From Nemertoderma westbladi (Eukaryota; Xenacoelomorpha; Nemertodermatida; Nemertodermatidae): a stretch of 64,000 nt of DNA. The position numbers and the translations under genes are program-made. The notes beneath the pieces are model-generated. The model searched no databases, had not been told where the DNA came from, and saw only the letters and a program-made list of their open reading frames with translations. Position 1 is the stretch's first letter; each line of letters starts with the position of its first letter. The stretch lies in assembly GCA_032718475.1 (NCBI GenBank), contig JAUCBJ010007101.1:55381-119380 (forward strand), written 5' to 3'. Shown here one piece after another: positions 44,346-55,634 of the stretch.

Positions 44346-45578
44346 TGTAAAAGCTTCTGTGGGATATAACTGGCCCTTTTGCTTCGCAATCCAGTTTCCC
44401 CCCAGGCGCTGGAATACTCTAAAAGGCTCTCTAACTATATATATGTCCCCCTCGCCCGCAAGGTACCGTTATAGGTGTTTTAACGGACATAAAAGTCATT
44501 CTTATATATACGTGCTTTGGAGGACATGGTAAGGCAAAAAACCCGCAATGCACCAAATACCCTTACACAGCTTAGCCTTGATGATTCAGATTGCGACATC
44601 TAACAGCTGGTTGCTGACATGGAAACGGCCATTGGACACATGGTTCTTTGTTTAGCTTAAGCCAATCAGAGCGATTTTTTCTGTCGATGTGGAGATATTC
44701 GGCCGATGATACTAGGAGTGTTCAGTCTTACTGTTTTTGTGATACTGTTGTGTTCCTTCTATCTAGGCCAGGAACACCGGCTCTAGAGTCAATTCGTTTC
44801 AGACTTTAGAAGAAACATTAGTAGGCTTAAGATTATAGAGCGTATAACTGTTATCGGTCCAGTCAAACAGTGTTACCATCTTAACCTACCGTCTTAATGC
44901 TATTTACTGTTGTGTTTTGGTTGAATATTATTATTTGGAGAACATTTATAAAGAACCCAAATTTCCCAATTTTCTTGATACACTACAGGTTAGAGAGACG
45001 GGTTATATATAGCGATTGCGACTTATATTGTTGTGGTTTGTAGTGAATTTAATGCTATTTGATAAGCACTACATGAGTCCGTTGCTGCTCTCTTTATATA
45101 TGATAAAATTCATTGACGGTCGGCAAATTAGTGAGCAGTATTGTGTGTTACCGGTAGTGTGCCTGATTGTGACTGATAACTAAGCATTTGCTAAAGAATG
45201 CGTCTCATACGTGAATCATAAGCCTTACCGACTTACCGTTGTGATTAGTATAAGTCATATCTCTGTTTACCTAGATAGAGCGCCACGTCCTAAAGGAACT
45301 GTTAATATTTCCCGAAAGTGAATAATATTAGTCAGAAACTATTTATTAACGATCAATCGAATAATACAGTAAGCTTACACTGCAATAATAATCTAAGCCC
45401 TCAGAATCCAGTCTCCCGGGTATATCCAGCGGGTGAATGGACGCGCACTAGGCTGGCTTCTGCTAATGTTGTGTTTATTGGTATTAAATATTTGTCAACT
45501 TCTAAAGTCTATTTATAAACCAAAAGACATATAAATTTTGGCAGGTTAAACTGCTAAAGGTCTTCAAAAGCGCGTACA
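44346..45578 (+). repeat. 5' LTR of copy 3
   Basis: 1233 bp, TGTAAAAGC to GCGCGTACA, about 99 percent identical to 55635-56867 by eye. Differences include 44448 (C against T) and the stretch around 45340 (ACTATTT against TTAATTA). Confidence 0.92.
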
Positions 45579-45644
45579 ATAACAGTTATTGACTTTATTG
45601 CAGTAAGCAATAAAGTTGAAAGTACCGGTCGACCGGTAAACCTG

Positions 45645-45758
45645 AACCGGTACTTCTGTAGGTCAGTAGGCCCAACTGCCAGAACCGGTACTGCTGTAGG
45701 TCCGTAGGTCCAACTGCCAGAACCGGTACTTCTGTAGGTCTGTAGGCCCAACTGTCCT
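45645..45758 (+). repeat. 38-bp minisatellite, three units
   Basis: Units start AACCGGTACTTCTGTAGGTC and include GGCCCAACTG, with period exactly 38. The same unit is present about twice in copy 0 (4621-4697), once in copy 2 and once in degenerate form in copy 1. Confidence 0.85.
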
Positions 45759-45956
45759 AACCGGTACTTCCAGTATAAGTACATTAGTATTATTTCGATT
45801 GTGATCTATTGTATATTGTGGGCTGCCAGGGGAATAGGGATTGATCACCCCTCATTCTTTTGTATAGTTTACTTATTTCTGTCAGTTTTATTTCCTAGTA
45901 AGTTAATATTGAGCTGAAGACGTGTAAGTCTGCTCAGATTGTTCAGATAATTGTAG

Positions 45957-46447
45957 GCCGGACTGTTGTCGGATTGTTGTTGGGTTTGGAGAGATTACGG
46001 CGTGTGTAGAGTTTGTCCGATAGAGTGCCAGTTAGTAAGTTGGGGCAGCCATAGCTGTAAGGTCAATCCCCTCTTAAAGAATAAGTCGTACTACCGTGTT
46101 AGAACGCATACTAACTAACCATTTTGGAATCTGCACATACTGTAGTTTATTTAGGCTTGACAGTACTCTGCCAGCGTTTTGGCCTGTGTTTGTTTGTGTG
46201 GTCTGTTCAGGTACCGTAATAGTTATTACTCAGATATTTTGTAGGCTGGATTGTTGTCAAGCTATTATTAGGTCTGAAGAGATTGCTGCGTGTGTAGAGT
46301 TTGTCTGATAAAGTGCCAGTTAGTAAGTTGGGGCAGCCAGTGCTGTAAGGTCAATCCCCTCTTAAAGAATAAGTCGTACTACCGTGTTAGAACGCATACT
46401 AACTAACCATTTTGGAATCTGCACATACTGTAGTTTATTTAGGCTTG
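45957..46447 (+). repeat. Duplicated block of about 290 bp in the leader of copy 3
   Basis: Two copies share GTCAATCCCCTCTTAAAGAA, TAGAACGCATACTAACTAAC and the CTGTAGTTTATTTAGGCTTG stretch. The first starts near 45957 and the second near 46245. Copies 0 and 2 also have two; copy 1 has one (about 9602-9830). Confidence 0.8.
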
Positions 46448-47813
46448 GTGGTAGTCTGCCAGCGTTTGGTTTGTATTTGTTTGAGTATTCTGTACGGGTA
46501 GCGTAATATTTATTATTCAGAGTTTATGCGATTATTCGCAACATTCATGTCCCCAAGTTTATACCTACAGTAATTGTGCTTGTTACACATACCGTTATAG
46601 TTAAATTAACCCCGGTACTACACGGGCTGCTTGGCGTAGGAAAAGACTGGTGACTTTGTGCTTCGGTCACTCCAGCAGATGCCGTGGTTCTTTTAACTGT
46701 TCAAGTATATTTAACTACTGATTATTTGTTGTACCAGTACTTGTACCTAATGTAGGGTTTAGTGTACAGTGCTTTCCGAGGTAATTAGTGTGTAGGCAGT
46801 ATATTTGTGTTGTAAAGTGGTTAATAGGCACGCTGGATCTGGTAGTCCGCGGTAATTAACTTCTAGGTAGGAACACTCCGTGATACATAACGTAGTACCT
46901 ATAGCGATACGGTTATAGGTCGTCAGGCAGTGGTATTTTCCTATCTGGACAGTGCAATATATTTACTACTACTTATTATTTTCAAATACCGTAGTACCCT
47001 GTCCGTTGTAATAACCAGAATTCTAACCCTTTGTTAGGCTGGTTTGTAGACTTCCTGTAAAATTACCCTAAAATTTCGTACGTAATATTTTTGTTGTGTT
47101 TAATTAGAGATTTAATCTCACCCGTATCGTAAGTAATTTGTAGTATTAAGTAACTTAGGTAAATTAGAATTATCTGTTTTAGTGTCCCATAGGTAGCACT
47201 TCACTGAGAGCGCACAGCTTCCGTGTAGTGACTCCCCCAGAAATAATAACATTTATTTCAAATATTGACAAAACCCATTTTAAACGGGTATATATCTATT
47301 ATAAATCAACTCAAACGATTTATAAATAGTAGGCCTGCCATACAACAACTAGGTCTCAATATCAGTTGGACTACTGCTTAAATAACGGTAATAAAGTAAG
47401 TTAAAGTGACCAAGTAACCCTAAAAATATTCAGAAATTCAATTATTCTAAAATATTTGACATACCGGTATTTACCATAGGCTTATTATATTTATTTCTAT
47501 AAATTTGAGCTGAAATCATACCGGTACTCTGTAATTAATTCTAGTCCATAATTATACTTATATATACTATCAGTGTAAGCTGTATACCGGTATTCACTAT
47601 AGGCCTATTATATATTTATATATATTTGTGCTAAAATTATATACCGGTACTCTGTGACAAACCTAGTTTACAATACTTATATATACTATAAGTGTATACC
47701 GGTATTCTAATATACTGTAATAAATTAACGGTACTAGGCCAACGGTCATACTGAATTACTAGACTTGCTTTAACTGTAACTATAGCAGTAAGCATTCAAC
47801 TGTATAGCTAAAC

Positions 47814-50200
47814 ATGTCTGACACCCAGCAAAACCTATCAGACAGTCTAATCGATACAACCATCTGTGACACAGATAGGAGTGTGGAGCGATTAAGAAAG
47901 GAGTTCAGCTCACCTCCTACTGAAAGAAAGGTCATCCCTCCAGTAGTAGTATCAGACCCTAAGCTAATCCAACACCGTAGGTCTATCATCGGCACTCGAG
48001 CCCAAGTCAAACGGAACCAGGAAGCAGCTGTCCAACAGCAGCAACATCCTAGTCAAGAAACTTGTTCCCAGCGATCCGATAGCTCCAGTAGTTCGGATGC
48101 TGTAGAGCTGACCCCCGAACGCGGAGTGCAGATGACGGCTACAGCCTACTCGGATCCCCTTCTCACCCTTCCTGCCGCAGTGCTAACTACTATATTGATT
48201 GCGGTGGAGGAACATCAAGCCGATTGGGCGAGAAGTAAGCGAGCGACCCAAGATAGTTATGCGGGATACGCCAGGGAAGAATTGATGTCTATTGTCGAGT
48301 CACAATGGAACTTTCCCGGACCCGGACTCCCGTTAGATTTGTCCGAAGCTACTTGGGAAGATATACACAGGATGGGAGTGACTAAAGATACAATGGATCC
48401 AGCTGTTTGGAAGAGGTCGGCAGCAGGATATGTGCAGGGATTCTTCGGCTCCTTGGAGCGATTGGAAGAACAACTGTTTCGACAACCCCAAGGACCTCAA
48501 GAGCAGGAAGAGCTGCTATATCAAGTACGCGAAAGAACCCTACGCATTAGACTAATCCTATCAGCCTTTGAGGAAACTTCCAAAAGAAGACAGGACACGT
48601 CGCTGCAGGTTGCTGTCAAAACTTGGTTCCAGCGGGTAGGTCTCAAAGTAAAGTACAAGAAACGGACCAGTGGAAATCCCAGCTGTCTGAGAGACTAACC
48701 TATGAAGAACCAACCGATGCCACCCTTTCTCAAGTGGAAGGCGAAGAGACCGCAGAGAGACCACGAACGAGAGACGCCATCGACATTTATCTGTCCGACT
48801 ATCAGCGTTTCCTAGGAGACGAAGAGTTGAGGAGACGGCTGTCTGGACTTTCCCCTAATAGTGAAGGAACCCAGCGTGTGTTAGACTCAATCGATGCTGA
48901 AATGTTAGCTGCTAACCAAGCTGAGTTTGATGAAAAACTCCGCCTCACTAGAGTCCAAGAAGAACTAGTAAAGAAAAAAAGGATAGAGGACCGAAAGGCA
49001 GCTGCAGTAACAGCGGCAATGGCCGAAGTGGAAGCAGAAAGAAAGGCAGCGGCGGCAGAAGTAGAAGCAGAAAGAAAGGCAGCGGCGGCAGAAGCAGAAG
49101 CAGAAAGAAAGGCAGCGGCGGCAGAAGCCGAAGCAGAAAGAAAAGCGACTGTGGCAGCAGCAAAGGCAGTGGCAGAAGCAGAACAGAGGGCGTCTGAAGA
49201 GACCACACAACTGGAGTTGGAAAATCTTCAAGAGACGCAAGATTGCATAAATAAACAGTTAACTGCTAGTCAAATGCAGATGAGGAGTCGATCTACTCCC
49301 AAACGCCAGGGATACACCTCATCAGAGGAAAGCGAAACCACCGATCCTGAAGGTGGAGGAAATAGATCTCGTCTAAGCAGGCGTAGAAAAACATCTCACC
49401 GTCACAAATTGCCTGATTTGCCCCCAGCAGTTAGAAGACAACTAGCTAGCCCAGACTTAGGTAGTATAGAACCTACAGACCAAATTATTCAGGTCAAAAG
49501 ACTCCCTACAATAGTTGATGAGCCTGAAATAATTAGGCCTGTCGTTCCCAAAGTCACTTCTGTGCTAGAGACCCCTGTACTTCCAGAGCTTAACTCTAAA
49601 TTCCCTTTACACAGTACTACACTGCCTGTACCCGGTAGAACAGTCCATGAGAATATCCCTGTCCTGGAAGCTGAGAGAGAAATCAAAGATTTGTCTCCCG
49701 TCGTCCCGCGTCAGCCCGCTACAATGTTGGCGACTCCCGCTTCGGCGGTCGAGTGGGTAGAGGAGGGACGGCGGGGGATGAATCTCCTGCTCGGACAGAT
49801 GCAGGAGACTGTCCACCAGCTTAAGGGAACAGTAAGGGAAGGTAGGGCAGAATTGCAAGAAGGGCAGCAAAGTATCGCACTGGAACGCGACAAATTAGTC
49901 AATATACAAAAAGGCATACCAATACCCCCTGTAACATTGTGTCAACCTGTTAGGTCTGAAGTATTACATGCGCAAGGTGTGGAGCCTACACGCATCTATA
50001 CTGCTAGTGAAGTAGAAACTCCTATAGCAAACCCTATTAAGGGTGATTATAGACCTGTTATTAATGATATTCCCTATAGACCTGACAATGATCTGAGAAA
50101 TTTATATACCGATAATTCGATATTAAATAACACGATGGCCCAAGAAAGCTTTACGCGTCAGATGGCTAGAACAGAAGCCCGCCAAGCGGTCAAAGTTTGA
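47814..50200 (+). pseudogene. Gag of copy 3, N-terminal and middle part, one frameshift and one stop
   Basis: Starts MSDTQQNLSDSLIDTT. The first frame runs to 48698 and includes the globular segment missing from copies 0 and 2 (PAVWKRSAAGYVQGFF, about 48395-48445). A one-frame slip between about 48625 and 48690 leads into the second frame (to 50200), which carries the Glu/Ala/Lys coiled coil (about 48990-49190: EAERKAAAAE repeated) and the proline-rich region. It ends with a TGA at 50198-50200 where copy 2 has Gly-Glu (GTT TGA against GTG GGA). These breaks separate the N-terminal half from the DUF1759-type core. Confidence 0.8.
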
Positions 50201-50227
50201 GAGATCGTCAAATTCAATGGAGATGAG

Positions 50228-52477
50228 ATGAAATGGTTACCTTTCAACGAATATTACAAAGACAGCATACAGAACTCTGTGCTATCTAACGGAGAGAAAC
50301 TTAGGTTCCTCATCAAGTGCTTGGAAGGACCTCCCAAGTTAATGGCGTTAAAGTTTATTGGACATCCAGAAGGATTAAGACAAGTTTGGGATACATTAAA
50401 CATCAGGTATGGTAACAAGGATAACATAGCTAAGTATTTGTATGCAAAATTAGTAGCCCCCCGAAACTTCCTTAGTAGCGGGATTATAGAGTTTTCCGAT
50501 GAGATTCAGGAGATCTGTAGACAATTGGACTGGTTAGGTAAGTCTCATGAATATCAGAGTTCCATGGTTATTGGAGCAGTAGTCTCTACTTTACCAAAGG
50601 GTGGAGTATGTACATGCTGGAACAAGAAAGTGTTGTATATGAATGAGCAACAACGACGAAGCCCTACCATGGCTGATCTCATGTCCTTCTTAGATAGTGA
50701 AGTAAAATTACAACTCATAAAGCAGTCCAGAGAGAAAACATCGGAAAATAAGGTAAGTGAGAAACCCGTTTCTAGGAGAAGGATAATACCAGTGTGTTAT
50801 ACTGACGACGGCGAAAGCCAAGCTTCTCAGGAAGAGGACAGCGGGAAAGACACAGCAAAATCTTACTATGACAACAAGACCTATAAAGACGTAAGTAAAT
50901 ACAAGTCTCGAACCAGTGACAGGAGAGAACAGGTAACAACAACTCCTCCTACGTCTCCTAAGAGAATTCACGGAAGAAACCCCGAAGAAAGAACGAGAGT
51001 GCATAACGTTACCCAAGGTAAGGTGAGTAACATCAGACCAAAATGTGCGCTGTGCGACGGGCCCCACCGTTTGAGTGCGTGTGCTGAATTTCTAAAGAAA
51101 TCCCTTGTAGACAGACGTACAGTCCTGTGGAATAAGCGGTTATGCTATAATTGCCTCAGATCAGGACACCAACGGCGAACCTGTTACTCCGACGTAAAGT
51201 GTGCAAAGTGTGGCGCGAAACATCACATCTTGTTACACAGTGAGTTCGAACGAGACAACCCGAGTCAGGTAAGTGAGCCCGAACTACATGTCCAATTCAG
51301 TGATGTAAATGACACTGATCAAGAGTCTGAGATGGAAGGATTCTATACTGACGAATTCTCCGACGCCAACGAATCCTGTTACCTAATAAATACCGCAGTG
51401 TATCGAGCACTTACGTATGAAAGGGACACCGACAATGAGTTCCCCCCAACTACCTTTGACAGACAACCATCTTGGAAACCTCCAACTTCCAACGTAGGAA
51501 TCAGAGAATTTCCGGTAGTGCAGGTAAGAGTTCACGGTCCTAACAAAAGTTACATAGTGAACGCCCTCCTTGACTCCGGCAGCACAGGAACATTCATCGA
51601 TCAAGAACTAGCCGAAGATATCTTTGCTGGACAACCCAAGTTCCGGACTAAATTGAATATGTCAGGAATTATGCAGGTTTGGAAATCTACCCTAACGGCA
51701 GACTACTATGTAGGTGTGTTGTCCACCCCCCAGGATAAATTAGGAGCACAAGGGATAAGGTCGGTAAAAATGGTGGCTATAAAGAACTTCGCTACTACCC
51801 AAGCAGACCTTTATAATTGGGACGAGGATGAGAGCATCCAACATCTTAAGATACCTCGATTCCAGACAGATTATCCTGGAGTGCAAATACTCATCGGCCA
51901 AAACGCGCATGAGGCGCTCGAGACATTGGAGAAACGGCCTGCTCAACCGCAGCCACTACAAACCTATGCGGTAAGAACTAGAGTAGGTTGGTACTTCACT
52001 GGCCCTTCCCGTAGAACTCTCAAAGAGAGATTACCTCAACAACAGGTATACCAAGTAAAGGAATGGGAAGTGGAGAGCAGTGAGGTGGACGACCCAACTG
52101 AGGGAACACCATACTCCTCAGATAATGACGATATTAACTCCAATGTAGATCAATGGAGACATTGCCTTGGGACGATTAATCCAGCCGACATTGCTTCCAG
52201 AGGAGCAACTCCTCAAGAACTGATAGATACTCCAGGCTGGTTAGGTGGATCCGACTTCTTAAGTAAAAAAGAAGAAGAATGGCCTCCTCATCTTACAACG
52301 GCGGAGATTAGACAGGCCAAGGGAGCGGAGAAAGTAACACAACAACTCAATCGCCCAGCTAGTCGTTTATGTTTACTGGAAAGAGACCGAAAACTGTCCG
52401 GAAACTATGGAAGGCAAGAGACTCTTCCTACGACCACTTCCCTAATCCGACAAATATCTAGGGACTCCATAACGTAA
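50228..52477 (+). CDS. Gag core, zinc knuckles and protease of copy 3, RT/RNase H/integrase deleted
   Basis: 749 codons opening at MKWLPFNEYYKD, two residues into the FNGDEMKW motif of the DUF1759-type core. Zinc knuckles follow at about 51046-51245 (CALCDGPHRLSAC, CYNCLRSGHQRRTC, CAKCGAKHHILLH). The aspartic protease has LLDSGSTGTFIDQEL at about 51567-51610, VQILIGQ near 51880, and GWYFTGP near 51985. The join into the RNase H tail (DQWRH, about 52145) and the join into the integrase C-terminal remnant (about 52345) are the same as in copy 2. In the ancestral protein this was continuous with the upstream frame. Whether this ATG is used is doubtful. Confidence 0.8.
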   Translation: MKWLPFNEYYKDSIQNSVLSNGEKLRFLIKCLEGPPKLMALKFIGHPEGLRQVWDTLNIRYGNKDNIAKYLYAKLVAPRNFLSSGIIEFSDEIQEICRQLDWLGKSHEYQSSMVIGAVVSTLPKGGVCTCWNKKVLYMNEQQRRSPTMADLMSFLDSEVKLQLIKQSREKTSENKVSEKPVSRRRIIPVCYTDDGESQASQEEDSGKDTAKSYYDNKTYKDVSKYKSRTSDRREQVTTTPPTSPKRIHGRNPEERTRVHNVTQGKVSNIRPKCALCDGPHRLSACAEFLKKSLVDRRTVLWNKRLCYNCLRSGHQRRTCYSDVKCAKCGAKHHILLHSEFERDNPSQVSEPELHVQFSDVNDTDQESEMEGFYTDEFSDANESCYLINTAVYRALTYERDTDNEFPPTTFDRQPSWKPPTSNVGIREFPVVQVRVHGPNKSYIVNALLDSGSTGTFIDQELAEDIFAGQPKFRTKLNMSGIMQVWKSTLTADYYVGVLSTPQDKLGAQGIRSVKMVAIKNFATTQADLYNWDEDESIQHLKIPRFQTDYPGVQILIGQNAHEALETLEKRPAQPQPLQTYAVRTRVGWYFTGPSRRTLKERLPQQQVYQVKEWEVESSEVDDPTEGTPYSSDNDDINSNVDQWRHCLGTINPADIASRGATPQELIDTPGWLGGSDFLSKKEEEWPPHLTTAEIRQAKGAEKVTQQLNRPASRLCLLERDRKLSGNYGRQETLPTTTSLIRQISRDSIT

Positions 52478-54107
52478 TAACATATGGAGTGGGCGTGTGA
52501 CTATATCATTTTATATTTGTTTGTATTTTTATATTTATGTATGTATTATTATGTAATTTTATTATAATCGTTTTCTTTAATTTTATTTAGTAGAATGTTA
52601 TTTTAGTGATTATTTAGTAGATTAGTGCAATATATTAGTGTTTATTACGTACGTAATTACTTATAATATACATTTAGTGCGACGGCGAGAAATAATTATT
52701 TTTCTCTTTCCTTACTGTCCGTATCCTATTATAAATACGCGACTACAGTAAGATGAAATGTCCGTACTTATTAAAGTACAATAAAGCTCACTACTATACT
52801 CAAGTATTATTGGTAGGCAGAGTATTAGGAATGCAAAGTTCAGATCCTCGTGTCTCGGCTAAACCAAGCTCTGGGTAGACCTTGGAAACGACTTGCCTCT
52901 TCACACTGACATTGCTTCGTGCGATATTGCTCTTCTACCTTATATTAAATAATACATATAGTAGCGTGATGTCCCTCTAACAGTAGCGTAAAACGCAAAT
53001 AAATCTGTTAAACCTTTTGACCATCTGTAATTCTAGTCGATTAAGATATCGCGGCACCCACCGATATACTTGAAAGACAAATTCTAGAATCAGTGGTTAA
53101 CGTCCCCAGACAAGTTCTGGAATAAATCGGTGCCCATCTTAAATATTAATTTAATATTTATTAAAATCTGTAAAATTCAGATCCTTTAAAATTTCTAGTC
53201 AATTAAGATATCGTAGCACTTACCGATACTCTTAAAAGACAATTTTAGAGAATTAAGGATCCTAGGTCCCCAGACATGCTCTGGAATAAAATTGTGTCAA
53301 TTTTACCATCAAATAATAAAATTCACGGGAATAAATTTAAATTCATATCTTAAATGAATTTCATAAATTGTCATTTGTGCAATTTATAACATTCCCAAAA
53401 TTCCATTAATTAATAGATCATGGGAGCGGAGATTCATCCTATTGAGTGTATTAGAGTGCGAGAATCTCCAACATATAGTCAATAGCCGATAAAATTAATA
53501 AAATCATACATAAAGAGGATATTGACAATTAAAGAATTACTATTAAATAGCATTCCAGATCTGTATGCATTGGAATTACCCTAATTCTACCGCTAGCTTT
53601 CCATAATGTCACCATAGCAACACCCACGCTAGAATTAGAAGCAAGTTAAAAGAACAATAGAAAGCTTGTCCCATTGCATAGCATAGAGAATACATAGCAC
53701 ACTGTTAGTATCCAAGGATACACAGTAATAACGTGACATTCTGGAAGGCACTGACTAACGGACAAATGGCCTGTATGTGTACAATTGGTGACAGTTATGT
53801 GGAATTTGTGCGTTTATAGGTGAATGTTACTGCTAAAGTATGTTTACAGTAGCTAGTCGCAATTGTGAAAGTAACCCAACTCTCCTATAGAAAGAACCTA
53901 AAGTGGATTCAAGCCTTTGGGACGGACAGTGGAGTGACTTGTGCCGGTTATCGTTGTCGTGCTGTTGCTACATGTTGGCGTAAACACCGCGACGACGGTA
54001 CATCGGCGCTGAGAATCCCACTGTCCGGGGGCAAAGAGAGGTAGGCAGCGACGTCCGCTCGCCTAAACATAAACTCATTTCGATATTAATAAACTCAGAT
54101 AGCAGAT
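52478..54107 (+). other. 3' internal non-coding region of copy 3
   Basis: Matches copy 2 (23566-25188) and copy 1 (18899-20960 without its insertion). It contains the conserved CTCGTGTCTCGGCTAAACC block (about 52847) and two tandem repeats, each with a TAGTCGATTAAGATATCG-like start and a TTCTGGAATAAA end (about 53030-53130 and 53190-53300). No gene was found. Confidence 0.65.
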
Positions 54108-55556
54108 ATGACGGAGTTGATAGAAGATGATCTTGGTATCAGGGAGCGATATACTCTACCTTTACAAGCATTTGTGGATAGCTTGATACGCGGTGAAACC
54201 GATCCAACCATTACGGAGGACGATGGTCGTTATATCGAACCGCCGATGTCCCAAGAGCAACTTACGCGTGAATTGGACTATCGAAAATTCACCGCTCGCT
54301 ATACGCATCGTAATAGTACGTATATGGACTCCCTAACTACCGGCCATCCTATCGATTTACATGATACGGACGATGTAGACACCGAAAGGGAAATGGTTCT
54401 ATTTAAATATCATACCCAGCGGAGTCGTAACGATAAACCGAGAATAGATCACGAAAATTCTATTCGTAACAGACTGGGAAGACGAACCAATATGCCTAGA
54501 ATCTGAGGAGATTCAGCCTATCGCGCCCGGAACAGCGACAACGATTACATCCTAGAATGGTATCAAGGTCCACAGTGTCTCACTGCGTACGATTATCGCC
54601 ATGCCAACTATGTTTCTCGGCAACGTTGTCGGTTATGCGCATCGAGAGACCATGTTACGCCCATGGACACAAACGTCCGCTGTTCCTATTTCCACGAACA
54701 ACCGGCGATGGAAATTTATTGCGCGTATTGCAGACTCAATAACTTGCACATTTTTGTGGTTTGCCCTCAATTTATGACTCAATGGCACCATGGTCAAGTA
54801 AAGGGACGCGCCAGTTTCGATTGCCCTTTTTAATCACGATTTGGAAAGCGTAGATGAAATGATCACACTACGTTACATCAGAGCTTGGGAAGCGAACGCT
54901 GATTTACATTGTGATTCGCGCCATCGTTATTATCCTGGACGCGCTTACGAAGGAGTTTATGCGTTCCATCCTTATCTATTCGCTTCTGTCGAACAGAAAT
55001 CACGCATATCGAGTTACGAACTACTGAAGTGCGTCGGAGAATGTATTTCAACCAAGTTCGTACGCAAATTCTCAGGAGTGTTAATCCTAGCGACCTTCAT
55101 TCCTATAGCTTAATCAATTATATCCGTCAGGACCCGGACTATGGAGACTTCTTTGTTAACTCACACCCCGAGTTACAGGAAGTATATCGACGGCCTTATG
55201 AATACCGAGCCTGCGAACGCGAGTTGGAAAGAACCATTAAACCCCGGAGGTTTCTAACTGCCTATGGTCCACCCACGGCTCTCGTTCAGACCACTCGTAA
55301 AGGACCCGTAAGAGCGGCTGTCTTAAAACGAGCTCTCAAAGCCGTTAGACCCCTCTCCCCCGACGTTGATGTCAATCAACCCGGTACTTCGACTGGCGGA
55401 TACACCGACCATAATCCTACACCCTCTGATGCAATCATATTGCACCCTTCACCCAGGAGTTATAGCCCTCCTTGTAAAGTGGCTCGCCCCAAAGAGAAAA
55501 AGACTCTGGCTAGCTTTAAAAAACTGCGTAAACGCCGTCCGCGCAAGAAAGACTAA
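54108..55556 (+). pseudogene. Extra frame of copy 3 (env position), unknown family, Cys/His-rich
   Basis: Starts MTELIEDDLGIRERY. Read through its breaks it is 483 codons. There is a TGA at 54504-54506 (shared with copy 2), then open sequence with RCRLC, RCSYFH, YCAYC and VCPQF. A frame slip near 54830 and a return to the first frame near 55020 follow. In this copy the CCHC knuckle is damaged: the second Cys is Gly and the His is Arg (WHHGQVKGRASFDC). The C-terminal 175 codons (55029-55556) are open and end in KKLRKRRPRKKD. No signal peptide or membrane helix is seen. It is the same length as in copy 2 apart from a 159-bp segment lost there. Confidence 0.6.
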
Positions 55557-55622
55557 CTGTTTAGAGTATTTACGTATATTAGAAACTGTGATTTTGTATA
55601 TTTTATAGACTCAAATCCCATT

Positions 55623-55634
55623 TTCTGGGAGCGG
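55623..55634 (+). other. Polypurine-tract-like stretch before the 3' LTR of copy 3
   Basis: TTCTGGGAGCGG abuts the LTR start TGTAAAAGC and is conserved in all three copies with a visible 3' end. Confidence 0.6.

Larger units (their letters stand above)
45579..47813 (+). other. Leader of copy 3
   Basis: Non-coding. It begins with the palindrome ATAACAGTTAT. Three units of an exact 38-bp minisatellite follow (boundaries AACCGGTAC at 45645, 45683, 45721 and 45759). Next come two copies of a roughly 290-bp block (about 45957-46163 and 46245-46447), and ATACCGGTAT-type palindromes in diverged units of about 100-150 bp before Gag (47460-47710). No tRNA-complementary primer site was recognised. Confidence 0.7.
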
